The notes beneath the pieces are model-generated. The model did not search any database, had not been told where the DNA came from, and saw only the letters and a list, made by a program, of their open reading frames with translations. Of a stretch of DNA of 64,000 bases, positions 7,943 through 16,174 are shown one piece after another; the stretch's first letter is position 1, and each line of letters starts with the position of its first letter. The translations under genes were made by a program, and so were the position numbers. This DNA is from Aequorivita antarctica (GTDB lineage Bacteria > Bacteroidota > Bacteroidia > Flavobacteriales > Flavobacteriaceae): contig NZ_VORT01000007.1 of assembly GCF_007997155.1 (NCBI RefSeq), positions 124,001-188,000 of the forward strand, read 5' to 3'.

Positions 7943-8785
7943 ATGATCGCCTCAATCCCATTGGGAATTGGTTTGGAATATATCGATACTATCTACCAGA
8001 CCATACAGAACAGCGAGTTTTCACAATACACCATTGGTGGCATGAAAACGCTCGCGGTGCTATTCTTTTTGATCAATATTCTCAAAAAGTACAATGAGGG
8101 CGCGGTAGATAAGGACGGTTATACATGGGGGCTCAGTCCTGGGGAGCTGATCAAAAATTTTGTTGTAGTGATCCTAGTCATTTTTTCCACTCAGGTCTTG
8201 GGATTCTTTGATGGCATATTGGTCGCCATTGAATCCCAGTATCGAAGCACAGCTCCAGCCCTGCTCCCGCTCCAAATGCAGGATATGCCACTGGAAGAGG
8301 AGGTTGGCGCACTGGATATGTTCCAGAAAGCAATGGCGCTATTGTATGATGCTCTGGTAACACCATTATATGGATTTAAGATTTTTGCCTTTATCATAAG
8401 CCTATTTCTTTGGATATTGGATCTGTTTATCTATCCCTTGTTCTTGGCAGAACGGTTCTTTCTCTTGGGAATAATGCGTGCGTTCTTTCCACTTGTTATC
8501 AGCTTGGCGGTCTTTGAAAAATTCCGCACCCTCGCCTATAACTTTTTTAAGCTCTATGCCGGGGTTTACATGTTGGTGCCCGCTTTTTTTCTGGTCAATG
8601 TTTTTATCAACGCGATCTACACGGAAATCAATACCAACTTCTGGGTAAATCTTTTCGGAACCGACGTTGGAAATCGATTTTTTGCACCGGTTGTGGAACT
8701 GGGCTCCATAGGCTTTATAGTATTTCTGAAGTTTAAACTCTATAGGCGGGCCACATCATTCACATTAAGACTTTTTACCGCTTAA
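7943..8785 (+). CDS. traJ: polytopic conjugation protein TraJ (VirB6-like)
   Basis: A 280-aa integral membrane protein with hydrophobic segments at about 35-50, 70-90, 144-170, 178-192, 205-225 and 250-265. A more polar loop (about 95-130) has PLQMQDMPLEEEV. The pattern and operon position match TraJ of CTnDOT-like elements, regarded as the VirB6-like inner-membrane channel. It is not secreted: there is no cleavable signal peptide. Sixteen bases separate it from traK. Confidence 0.8.
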   Translation: MIASIPLGIGLEYIDTIYQTIQNSEFSQYTIGGMKTLAVLFFLINILKKYNEGAVDKDGYTWGLSPGELIKNFVVVILVIFSTQVLGFFDGILVAIESQYRSTAPALLPLQMQDMPLEEEVGALDMFQKAMALLYDALVTPLYGFKIFAFIISLFLWILDLFIYPLFLAERFFLLGIMRAFFPLVISLAVFEKFRTLAYNFFKLYAGVYMLVPAFFLVNVFINAIYTEINTNFWVNLFGTDVGNRFFAPVVELGSIGFIVFLKFKLYRRATSFTLRLFTA

Positions 8786-8800
8786 TACGGATTCAAAATT

Positions 8801-9415
8801 ATGAAAACACCCTATAAAAATATATACACTGTCCTTAAAACCAATCGCTTCATTGTAATTGCGGTGTTGGCCTTCTCCTTTATTTCAAGTGGCATCGCCG
8901 TGTGGTCGGTTTTTAGAATTAATAACAAAGCCTTGAACAACACCTTTGCCGTTAATACTGATGGCTCAGTTATCCCTTTAAAGTGGGTGGCACAAAAGGA
9001 AAATCTTAAAGTAGAGGCCTTGGCGCACCTTGACCTTTTTCACACCTATTTCTACAATATAGATGCCAGCAATTATGAGAAGAACTTGGAAAAGGCGCTA
9101 TGGTTGGGAAACAGTTCTGTTGATAACCTATACAGACAAAAGAAGGCCGATGGTGTCTATAACAGATTACTCCAATATTCCCTTGTCCAAAAAGTAATAA
9201 ACATTCAATCGCAACTGGATCTTCAAAGCAATCCATACGCATTTCAATCCACAACAATATTTGAAATCAACCGTGGAAGTGTAGTGGACAGATATGAATT
9301 GATTTCCACCGGTAATTTGATTGTTGTTGACAGGAATTTCCCCAAGAACACACACGGCCTTTTGATTACCAATTATTTTGAAAAATCCCTTAAAAAATTG
9401 AACGATGAAAATTGA
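8801..9415 (+). CDS. traK: conjugative transfer protein TraK (VirB8-like)
   Basis: A 204-aa bitopic protein with a short cytoplasmic tail, one membrane helix at about 18-37 (IVIAVLAFSFISSGIAVWSV) and a periplasmic domain. That domain contains the LAHLDLFHTYFYNID and WLGNSSVDNLY segments usual in Bacteroidetes TraK. It corresponds to VirB8, a scaffold in the periplasm. It overlaps traM by 11 bases. Confidence 0.85.
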   Translation: MKTPYKNIYTVLKTNRFIVIAVLAFSFISSGIAVWSVFRINNKALNNTFAVNTDGSVIPLKWVAQKENLKVEALAHLDLFHTYFYNIDASNYEKNLEKALWLGNSSVDNLYRQKKADGVYNRLLQYSLVQKVINIQSQLDLQSNPYAFQSTTIFEINRGSVVDRYELISTGNLIVVDRNFPKNTHGLLITNYFEKSLKKLNDEN

Positions 9416-10328
9416 AAAAAATAAAATAGTATTCGGCTCCGTCCTTGCGGTAGTATTGATTTTTATAATTACATACTCGATTACGGTTATGTCCAATGAC
9501 GAAACCGATAGCGAAAACCTGACACAGACCACTGTGCCGGAACTGGACGAAAACCAGAAAGAGTACAAAAGTAAACTGGAAGCAATTGATGCCCTGAAGG
9601 AAGTTAGGGAAACGAATGCCCCCAGTATTTACGATGAAAAGAATATTGATTCCCTAGGCTTTTATGACCCCGATTTTATGGACAAAGAAAAGGTAAGAAT
9701 TGTGGATAGCATTTATAAACATAACAAGATCAATTATTCAAAAGATACATATGTTGTACCGGAGCGGTATCGAAGGAAACCAAAGGTGGACGAGGATTCC
9801 CTAACGAATGAAAAAGATGAGGCTATTGCCCTAAAAGAACTTGGAGTGGAACATCAATTGTTTTTCGCTTCCGACCCAATGACCAACCCTAAGTTGGGCA
9901 TTGCAAATACCGATCCTGAAATTTATGTGGAAGTTGATGGAAACCAAGTGGTGAAAATAAATTATCGCTTGCGAATGCGCTTGCTAAAGGCAGCAGTAAT
10001 TAAAGGGGTAAAAGTCCCCAAAAACACGCCCATCTTTGGATTTATAAACTTCAAACCCAACCGTGCAATGATTGAGATTGAGAACATCAATCACCATCCC
10101 ATCAAATTAAAGGCATTCGACCTTCAGGACGGAAGTGAAGGGATATATGTGGAAAACAGTTTTCGGGCTGATGCTACACGGGAGGTGGTAGATGATATAG
10201 TTGGGGATATCAATATTAATGGGGTGCCGGAAATAAGCGGAGTGCAGAAAATATTTCGGAAAAACTATAGAACCGTAAAGGTCACAGTGACCAATAATTA
10301 CAAACTAATACTAAAACCAACATTATGA
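9405..10328 (+). CDS. traM: conjugative transfer protein TraM (VirB10-like)
   Basis: A 307-aa protein with a short basic N-terminus and one membrane helix at about 9-28. A long charged, disordered periplasmic linker (about 30-150) precedes a C-terminal beta-rich domain containing RLRMRLLKAAVIKGVKVPKN and TPIFGFINFKPNR, typical of TraM/VirB10 barrels. VirB10-like proteins span the envelope and gate the channel. It overlaps traN by 4 bases (ATGA). Confidence 0.85.
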   Translation: MKIEKNKIVFGSVLAVVLIFIITYSITVMSNDETDSENLTQTTVPELDENQKEYKSKLEAIDALKEVRETNAPSIYDEKNIDSLGFYDPDFMDKEKVRIVDSIYKHNKINYSKDTYVVPERYRRKPKVDEDSLTNEKDEAIALKELGVEHQLFFASDPMTNPKLGIANTDPEIYVEVDGNQVVKINYRLRMRLLKAAVIKGVKVPKNTPIFGFINFKPNRAMIEIENINHHPIKLKAFDLQDGSEGIYVENSFRADATREVVDDIVGDININGVPEISGVQKIFRKNYRTVKVTVTNNYKLILKPTL

Positions 10329-11158
10329 AAAATTCAATTTTAATTGCAAGTTTATTTCTTGCCAGCCTTTTGCTAGAAGCTCAAAATATAACCCCGATGG
10401 ATACTATTTTTGCAAACGATCAAAAGAACGTTTCCTTGTTTTTTCCCAACCCAGTTCGGCAGGGAATAGTAGGTTCCGATAATTTCGTATTTACCTACAA
10501 TCGCGAGAAAGAACAATACTTTGGGCTGCTACAGGCAAAGCCAGGAAAGCCAAGCAATCTACTAATCATCAATTCCAATGGCTCAATTTTTAGCTACATC
10601 ATATGTTATAAAGAGAATCTGGAAAAGCTGAATTATTTTGTTCCACAATCAGAGAGCATTGGATTTGAACAACCAAAATTTACAGAGAGTTACGATTCTA
10701 CTAATGTTGCCAATCTGTTCACGGACAAAACATTTTACTACGAAAGGTTTTGTTCTTATCTGTTGACAAGGAAACAACATATTGGGAACATTCAGAAGCG
10801 TAAGAATGGTATTGTTCTGAGTTTGGAAAACATCGTTTTTGATAAGGAGGAACTTTATTTCGTAATCAAAATTGAAAACAAATCTTCGTTGGACTATGAT
10901 CTAAATTTCTTGGATATTTCGACACAGACAAGAAAACAAGGAAAAAAGAAATCATTACAGCAAATTTCACTGCTCCCAAATTTTAAATATGATATACCGG
11001 TCAAAGTTGCTGAGAATGAGATAAAAAGAATGGTTTATGTTCTCCCTAAGTTTTCCTTGGGCAACGACAAAATGGTCGTTTTGAAACTCAATGAAACAAA
11101 TGGAGAGCGAAATTTAAAATTGAAAGTATCAAATAAATATATTAATAATCCCAATTGA
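10325..11158 (+). CDS. traN: conjugative transfer protein TraN (DUF4138, VirB9-like)
   Basis: A 277-aa secreted protein with a signal peptide (residues 1-19, ending LLLEAQN). A beta-rich domain follows, with ITPMDTIFANDQKNVSLFFPNP and VGSDNFVFTYNREK near the N-terminus, the hallmark of DUF4138/TraN, and a second beta domain at about 160-270. It is the outer-membrane-side partner of TraM. It is the last gene of the plus-strand operon; no traO, traP or traQ-type genes follow. Instead a minus-strand island begins 73 bases on. Confidence 0.8.
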   Translation: MKNSILIASLFLASLLLEAQNITPMDTIFANDQKNVSLFFPNPVRQGIVGSDNFVFTYNREKEQYFGLLQAKPGKPSNLLIINSNGSIFSYIICYKENLEKLNYFVPQSESIGFEQPKFTESYDSTNVANLFTDKTFYYERFCSYLLTRKQHIGNIQKRKNGIVLSLENIVFDKEELYFVIKIENKSSLDYDLNFLDISTQTRKQGKKKSLQQISLLPNFKYDIPVKVAENEIKRMVYVLPKFSLGNDKMVVLKLNETNGERNLKLKVSNKYINNPN

Positions 11159-11231
11159 TTAACTATTAATAATAATATTGTACTTTCCCCTTTTCGTTCA
11201 TAAAATATAAGGGAATCTAAAATATTATAAG

Positions 11232-12266
11232 CTATAAGTTTTTAATATTTTCTATTATTCTTATTTGGTTTTTAACATTTTCAATAGCCTCATCCCATTC
11301 TTTCCTGTCAATTGTATTGTATGAAAGATGTAAATAAACAGTATCTATTAGAAAGTTCATAATTTTGTAAACCCCAGTTTTCAAGCTTCCAGCTGATGCC
11401 TTCTTTAATTCAGAAGCAGTTTTGTCAACTTTTTTCATTTTTTTTAAAGTGATTTGAGCTTTTTCTTCTAATGGTTCTAGCTTGTCAAACAATTGAAATT
11501 CACCAACAACAATTAAGTCATCAATTGATTTAATAAATGAATTTCTTAAATTGGAAATACGGGAGTTATTTTCGCTAATTTTCTTTTTAATAGGAACTAT
11601 GGTATTTTGAATTTCTATAATTTCTTCTTCCAAAATCATATTTAACTGCGTAATTCCCGTACACTTTACAGTGGGTTTTGATAATCTACTTATATAAATT
11701 GGCCAATTACTATTTAAAGCCTTTTGTATTTCGAGAGACATATACATAAGTTGTCCGTCAATCAATATGCAGGTATCAAACTCTATATCTTCAATAAACC
11801 TTGGGTTTTTCAAGTCGTCTATCCACCCCTTTTTAACATCTGTCCTTATAGAATTAACTAGTTTTAAAAATTTTATTAAAGTTAATTCTTGAAATTCTTC
11901 TGCAATCCGCTCTTCTAACTCATCTATACTTATCAATGTTATATTAGTATTCTTAGTTGAACGTATTGCCCCTGATTGAAATCCACTTTCGGAAAAAAGA
12001 AATCCTCTATCGGCTCCTACGTCTTTCGCTATTTCATATAGGGTTAAAACTTTTTCCTTAGGTATGGGGCTATTCCATAATTTACATTCACAAACCCAAC
12101 TTACTGAAACACCAAATTTTTTAATACTAACCCAGACATCTATTGCATGTTTTCCTCTCGCACCATTTACTTTATAATCTGTTATTGCTACAGCCCCAAT
12201 AGAGCGGAAAATTTCTGCAATTTTTTCTTGGTATTCTTTCCAGTTACTAATTGTTTTTTCACTCAA
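11232..12266 (-). CDS. Mrr-like restriction endonuclease
   Basis: A 344-aa protein with an N-terminal Mrr-type PD-(D/E)XK domain. WKEYQEKIAEIFRSIGA is the leading helix, GARGKHAIDVWV holds the first catalytic Asp, WVCECKLWN supplies the E-x-K pair, and GADRGFLFSESGFQSGA completes the fold. The rest (about 130-344) is helical, with a long coiled-coil-like part near 215-275 and no recognised domain. Mrr-family enzymes cut modified or foreign DNA. It is the last gene of a minus-strand island that also encodes QueC-like and OGG-like enzymes, so it is the probable nuclease effector of that set. Confidence 0.75.
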   Translation of the reverse strand: MSEKTISNWKEYQEKIAEIFRSIGAVAITDYKVNGARGKHAIDVWVSIKKFGVSVSWVCECKLWNSPIPKEKVLTLYEIAKDVGADRGFLFSESGFQSGAIRSTKNTNITLISIDELEERIAEEFQELTLIKFLKLVNSIRTDVKKGWIDDLKNPRFIEDIEFDTCILIDGQLMYMSLEIQKALNSNWPIYISRLSKPTVKCTGITQLNMILEEEIIEIQNTIVPIKKKISENNSRISNLRNSFIKSIDDLIVVGEFQLFDKLEPLEEKAQITLKKMKKVDKTASELKKASAGSLKTGVYKIMNFLIDTVYLHLSYNTIDRKEWDEAIENVKNQIRIIENIKNL

Positions 12267-12276
12267 AATAGATCGT

Positions 12277-12936
12277 TTAAGTCCCGATTAATATGCCGCC
12301 ACCTGAAATCAGATTGTTTGTTTTAAAAAGACTATTAAAAGTTTCAATTGCAAGACCTCCTAACGGACAACTCTTAAAGCCTAAATACGTTGATACTATT
12401 TGAATACAATAGATTAACGCTCCTGCATCCCTCCAGTACAAACTTTCAGCATTTTCATACTTTGATTGGGTCTTTTTAGTTTGAATTGAAAACCATATTA
12501 GACAACAATCCGCAATAGGAAGGTTCTCATTTACTTCCATAAAAAATGACTTTTGCTTATCTTTAGAAATTGAAAGTTCACTCAAAGAATGATCTATTGG
12601 GTTATAATATTGTAAAAAACGTGCGCTTTCTGATGGCATTGAAACTAAAATATCTACAGGATGGCGACCGCCAGCAGAAGGAACAGTTCTCTTAGAAATT
12701 AAAAATCTCGAATCATCAATACTTATGGAATGAATTTTATTAGTGAAATATAACAGTTCAGCAATACCTTCTAGCGCAATATAGCCCAATTTCTGTGAAG
12801 ATCTCCTTGTCAATAAAACATCTAAAAAATCACCTTCTCTTGCTTTAAAATCTCGATTTAGTTTAGTTTTTGTGCTAAATGGATATTTAAAAGGATGAAA
12901 CTCATCATTACTGTTTTTAGGTTTTGGATTTTTCAT
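12277..12936 (-). CDS. SagB-like nitroreductase-fold FMN oxidoreductase
   Basis: A 219-aa protein with the SagB/ThcOx nitroreductase layout: LLTRRSSQKLG at about 47-57 (phosphate-binding Arg-Arg-Ser), RTVPSAGGRHPVDI at about 87-100, FLQYYNP at about 111-117, a WRDAGALIYCIQI helix, and a C-terminal LGFKSCPLGGL loop. Such enzymes use FMN to oxidise or reduce small molecules or peptide-bound heterocycles. It shares one base with the QueC-like gene upstream, and ten bases separate it from the Mrr-like gene. No precursor peptide of a RiPP pathway is visible, so a redox step on a nucleobase or a protein modification is more likely than azole formation. Confidence 0.7.
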   Translation of the reverse strand: MKNPKPKNSNDEFHPFKYPFSTKTKLNRDFKAREGDFLDVLLTRRSSQKLGYIALEGIAELLYFTNKIHSISIDDSRFLISKRTVPSAGGRHPVDILVSMPSESARFLQYYNPIDHSLSELSISKDKQKSFFMEVNENLPIADCCLIWFSIQTKKTQSKYENAESLYWRDAGALIYCIQIVSTYLGFKSCPLGGLAIETFNSLFKTNNLISGGGILIGT

Positions 12937-13580
12937 TAATCTAAGCCCAACATTTGAAGTGTATAAAGATATTTTTTACATCCATTACAATTCATACAAG
13001 GCTCATTTGCGGTATGACAGGAGTGAGCCCAATATAAAAGTGATATTGGTAATTTTGCCCTTTTGATTAGTTCCACAGTACTCATTTCAATACCAGGACA
13101 CGTGATTTTTATTTGTCCTTCTTGATATTCGATTAATGTAGATAAATAATCATAAAATATTCTAGTCCCATCTTTATGCGCACCATCTGTTGAAACAGAA
13201 CCAACTATCAATTCTTTAATTCCTAAACTAACACCTTTCATACAAGCTAGAGTAACCAACAATTGGTTTCTATATGGCCACCATTCGGTAATAGGTGATA
13301 TACTCAAGGATTTGCTCCCATTCATATCTCCTGAACCTAGCTTTGAACAATCTACTTTTATTATGTGGTGTTTTATATTCAAATACTTTGAAATTTGTTC
13401 AGCCGCTTTTATTTCAGCATTAGCAGCTTTCTGCCCATAGTCAATCGTTATTGAATGGGCGGGCTTTTTCCAGTATGCCAAAGCAATGGAATCCATACCT
13501 CCTGATAATAATATTGCTAGATTATTCTTTTGCAAGTTCCCAGTATAATTTATATATAGCCGTTGTAAAATCTCTTTCAA
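12936..13580 (-). CDS. QueC-like 7-cyano-7-deazaguanine synthase family enzyme
   Basis: A 214-aa PP-loop ATPase. The ATP-binding loop is LLSGGMDSIALAYW (SGGMDS at about 26-31), and the zinc knuckle C-x6-C-x2-C-x2-C is at Cys188, 195, 198 and 201 (CHTANEPCMNCNGC). QueC makes preQ0 from 7-carboxy-7-deazaguanine using ATP and ammonia. The first 19 codons overlap the upstream gene by 59 bases; a TTG at 13535 would shorten that overlap. No QueD, QueE or QueF is seen nearby, so it probably uses host-made CDG or modifies another target. QueC relatives occur in the Qat and type IV CBASS defence systems. Its neighbours point to a defence role. Confidence 0.85.
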   Translation of the reverse strand: MKEILQRLYINYTGNLQKNNLAILLSGGMDSIALAYWKKPAHSITIDYGQKAANAEIKAAEQISKYLNIKHHIIKVDCSKLGSGDMNGSKSLSISPITEWWPYRNQLLVTLACMKGVSLGIKELIVGSVSTDGAHKDGTRIFYDYLSTLIEYQEGQIKITCPGIEMSTVELIKRAKLPISLLYWAHSCHTANEPCMNCNGCKKYLYTLQMLGLD

Positions 13581-14733
13581 TAATACAATTGGTTCCTTCT
13601 AACATTTTCAGTGATTCTTCTCCTTCTTTTTGAACAAATACAACTACTTTCTTTTTCTGACATATTGCATAACCTACTTCAAATAGGGTTCCAGAATCTA
13701 ATCCATCGATTATAGCAAATACAATTTTCGATTCATCCAATCCTTCTAAATCTTTACAAACTACATCTTTGGCTTGTCCGTGGCCTACATCGTGAAAGGG
13801 TGAAAACACTTTTAATCCAATGGATTTAAAGGTATTCCATACCTCATTTACTAACCATCGCTCACTGAAAGTGAAAAAAGGTCCAGCCAAATAAATTTGC
13901 CCAGAAGGAATTTTATCGATTAACAAACTTTTGAAGTCGAAAGAGTCAAGACCTTTTTGTAATGACAAGTCTTTAGTGCTACAATAGATAGCCGTTGCCT
14001 TACTTGCCAGAAGCGCACTGGATTCTAAACTAGTTCCATTAAACCAATTTTGCGAAAAGTAGGCAGAAAACACATCTCCGGAGCCAATGGGCCAAACTTT
14101 ATTAGTTTCAAATACCGGGATTTTAACTGGGTCATTATTGTGCGATTCAAAGAGAAGAGCTCCTTTAGCTCCCATTTTTAGGATCAAACCAAAACACATT
14201 TCTGAATCAAAAAAGTATGTTTTTATATCTTCAATTTCAGTTTTTCCAGTTAACTTTTCAGCTTCCCCAAGATTTACAATAATAATAAGTTTTTCTGCAG
14301 TAGACCCGGTAGCAGAAAATGGAATAGGATTAACAGGGGATTGAGGGTCATACACAACTTTTTTGCCTCTTACTATAATTGAAGCTTCTAATAATCCATA
14401 TGCCAAAATATTATTCCCTTCTGCAGATATCGTTTTTGTAGTGGCATTATATACATCTGGCCTTGGTATAATTCTTGGAGTTTTTAGCGGATGATCATAA
14501 TGAAATTCTGGGCTTTTCTTAATTTCTGTTATATGAACATTAAGATTTGTATTTAATTTTGTGTAATAATCTAAATGAGCTTTTATTTCTACATCGGCAC
14601 AGGTATAGAAGTCAATTACTTCAAAATATCCATTTTCTATTAACAAATTAACAGCACGAAAACCAGATCCATATATATTTTCCCAAATGGGCTCAAAACA
14701 GATTTCCGTGTAAGATCCGCCGACAACAATCAT
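13522..14733 (-). CDS. PfkB-family kinase fused to nucleoside 2-deoxyribosyltransferase
   Basis: A 403-aa fusion. Residues 1-270 form a PfkB/ribokinase-type domain with the anion-hole and catalytic motif IGSGDVFSAYF (GSGD at about 217-220). Residues 277-403 form a nucleoside 2-deoxyribosyltransferase domain: IYLAGPFF at 280-287, SPFHDVGHG at 311-319, AIIDGLDSGTLFEVGYA at 340-356. The Asp and Glu in the last motif are the expected active-site residues. NDT swaps bases on deoxyribose; PfkB kinases phosphorylate nucleosides or sugars. The fusion suggests exchange of a nucleobase and activation of the product, or the reverse salvage. It shares 4 bases with the 109-aa gene upstream. Confidence 0.8.
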   Translation of the reverse strand: MIVVGGSYTEICFEPIWENIYGSGFRAVNLLIENGYFEVIDFYTCADVEIKAHLDYYTKLNTNLNVHITEIKKSPEFHYDHPLKTPRIIPRPDVYNATTKTISAEGNNILAYGLLEASIIVRGKKVVYDPQSPVNPIPFSATGSTAEKLIIIVNLGEAEKLTGKTEIEDIKTYFFDSEMCFGLILKMGAKGALLFESHNNDPVKIPVFETNKVWPIGSGDVFSAYFSQNWFNGTSLESSALLASKATAIYCSTKDLSLQKGLDSFDFKSLLIDKIPSGQIYLAGPFFTFSERWLVNEVWNTFKSIGLKVFSPFHDVGHGQAKDVVCKDLEGLDESKIVFAIIDGLDSGTLFEVGYAICQKKKVVVFVQKEGEESLKMLEGTNCIIERDFTTAIYKLYWELAKE

Positions 14734-15059
14734 ATGGAGCGAATCTGGATATTACACTGACCATCATTAATAGAAAGAACTTCGGCTTCATACAATGTAC
14801 CTGATATTATACAATTAAGCAGCTTGACTTGTTCTCTGGAAATTATATTTCCTGCCAAATTCCCAGCTTGATTTATAGCCTGTATAGGTCCCTGATCTGA
14901 GGCAATTGTAATCTCTAAGAGATCCCCCGGATTTAAAGCATTTATAACTTCTGCTTGTGGAGAAGCCAAATTTGTATTAATAACTAAACCTTCACAATTT
15001 TCATTCTGATTTGGTCTATTAACTGATGGTATATTCCCATCACCTGAACTTCCCGACAT
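14730..15059 (-). CDS. 109-aa protein with a Gly/Ser N-terminus, possible modification substrate
   Basis: The N-terminus MSGSSGDGNIPSVNRP is flexible and Gly/Ser rich. The remainder is a compact beta-rich domain containing LNPGDLLEITI, GNLAGNI and GTLYEAEVLSI, weakly reminiscent of a HIRAN or small beta-barrel fold. I do not recognise a family. It lies between the OGG-like and PfkB-NDT genes and overlaps the latter by 4 bases. By analogy with defence systems in which a QueC-like enzyme acts on the N-terminus of a partner protein, it could be the acceptor, but this is speculation from position and N-terminal composition. Confidence 0.6.
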   Translation of the reverse strand: MSGSSGDGNIPSVNRPNQNENCEGLVINTNLASPQAEVINALNPGDLLEITIASDQGPIQAINQAGNLAGNIISREQVKLLNCIISGTLYEAEVLSINDGQCNIQIRSI

Positions 15060-15064
15060 AAGAG

Positions 15065-15859
15065 TTAATTTTTATCATTAATTAGTTTTAAAACATTTCG
15101 ATTAGCTTCTTTCATTTGCAGCCAAATAAGTGCATCCATCTTAGAAGGTTGCACATCCAACTCATCGCAAAATTGTAAAAATATTTTCTCTAATTTAACG
15201 TAATCTTTTTGAATATCATAATATTCACTATAAAGACCCATAATTAAACAAGCTCTATAAATATGGATGTCAATAATTGCTACATTCTCACTGTTAAGAT
15301 AATTTCGTGTAACCCAAGCTGCAGTTTTTGGACCGATGCCATTGATAGACAATAGCCAATCCCTCAATTCAATATCATTATCCAAGGGAATTTCTTTCAA
15401 ATCAATTCTATTTAGAAATGCAGTAATGTATTTAGCTTTTTGGTTTGGAAATCTGTAATGAATACTCTTTCCATTATTTATAAAAGGTGCTTTCAAACTT
15501 GTAAGAATCTCTTCATAAGTTATAGCTTCTTTAATTTGATTTTTCAATTTCAATCTTTGAAAAGCTGCTAACCCTATTTCAGATTTAAGCCCAAAACCTC
15601 CAAGAAGACAGGCTACCACTTCTTCAAGAATATTATCTCCCAAACGATAATTAATATCAAATTTTTCATTTTCACTATACATTAAATACTGCACCTTCCA
15701 ATAAGCTGGAGTGAAAAGTTTTCCATAATTACCCCATTTTATTCCTGGCATAAAATCCATAGTAGGTGTTGGAATATTAGAGATTTGTTTATTTATCCTT
15801 TCGAGAAGCGGAGTTTCTTCTATTATTTCAAGCTGTTCAAATCTTAACTGATAATTCAT
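15065..15859 (-). CDS. OGG-type 8-oxoguanine DNA glycosylase/lyase-like protein
   Basis: A 264-aa helix-hairpin-helix GPD protein. The HhH motif INGIGPKTAAWVTRN carries the catalytic Lys178, and the following VAIIDIHIYRA carries the catalytic Asp197, as in OGG1-type bifunctional glycosylases. A KWGNYGKLFTPAYW segment (about 41-54) and the helices before the HhH fit the OGG N-terminal half. These enzymes remove a modified guanine from DNA or from a nucleoside-like substrate. OGG-like proteins are also a component of type IV CBASS. Here it is in an operon with a QueC-like enzyme but without a CD-NTase. It lies 28 bases after the Xre regulator gene. Confidence 0.8.
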   Translation of the reverse strand: MNYQLRFEQLEIIEETPLLERINKQISNIPTPTMDFMPGIKWGNYGKLFTPAYWKVQYLMYSENEKFDINYRLGDNILEEVVACLLGGFGLKSEIGLAAFQRLKLKNQIKEAITYEEILTSLKAPFINNGKSIHYRFPNQKAKYITAFLNRIDLKEIPLDNDIELRDWLLSINGIGPKTAAWVTRNYLNSENVAIIDIHIYRACLIMGLYSEYYDIQKDYVKLEKIFLQFCDELDVQPSKMDALIWLQMKEANRNVLKLINDKN

Positions 15860-15887
15860 TCCAAGTGTTTTTTAGATTAAATTCAAA

Positions 15888-16079
15888 TTATTTTACTAAA
15901 AAAATTTCCTCAACAGAAACTTTAAAAAATTGAGCCATTTTTATAGCTAGTTCTACAGAAGGTATTTTTTTTCCACGCTCTATTGAATGTATTGTTTGCC
16001 TAGATACATTTACCTTTTCCGCTAAATCTTGCTGAGAAATATCAAGTTTTGCCCTCTCAACTCTAATTGTGTTATCCAT
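15888..16079 (-). CDS. Xre-family helix-turn-helix regulator
   Basis: A 63-aa single-domain DNA-binding protein. RAKLDISQQDLAEKVNVSRQ and TIHSIERGKKIPSVELA form the HTH, and MAQFFKVSVEEIFL closes the domain. This is the common short Xre type often leading defence operons. It is the first gene of the minus-strand island, followed closely by the OGG-like gene, so it probably represses its own operon. The 95 bases upstream, up to the coupling-protein gene, should hold its promoter. Confidence 0.85.
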   Translation of the reverse strand: MDNTIRVERAKLDISQQDLAEKVNVSRQTIHSIERGKKIPSVELAIKMAQFFKVSVEEIFLVK

Positions 16080-16174
16080 TGCTAAAAAATGGTTGAGAAA
16101 TTCAATTTATTTTTCAAATGTAAACTAAAGTAGTCATAAAGACAACTATAGTTATAATTATTTGATTAATGATT

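Noticed and set aside
11184-11215. Possible terminator between traN and the Mrr-like gene
   Set aside because: TTTCCCCTT can pair with AAGGGAA only with a bulge and has no proper T-tract, so it is too weak to annotate.
12277-12936. RiPP biosynthesis locus based on the SagB-like gene
   Set aside because: No YcaO/SagC/SagD partner and no precursor peptide are nearby; the neighbours are nucleobase enzymes.
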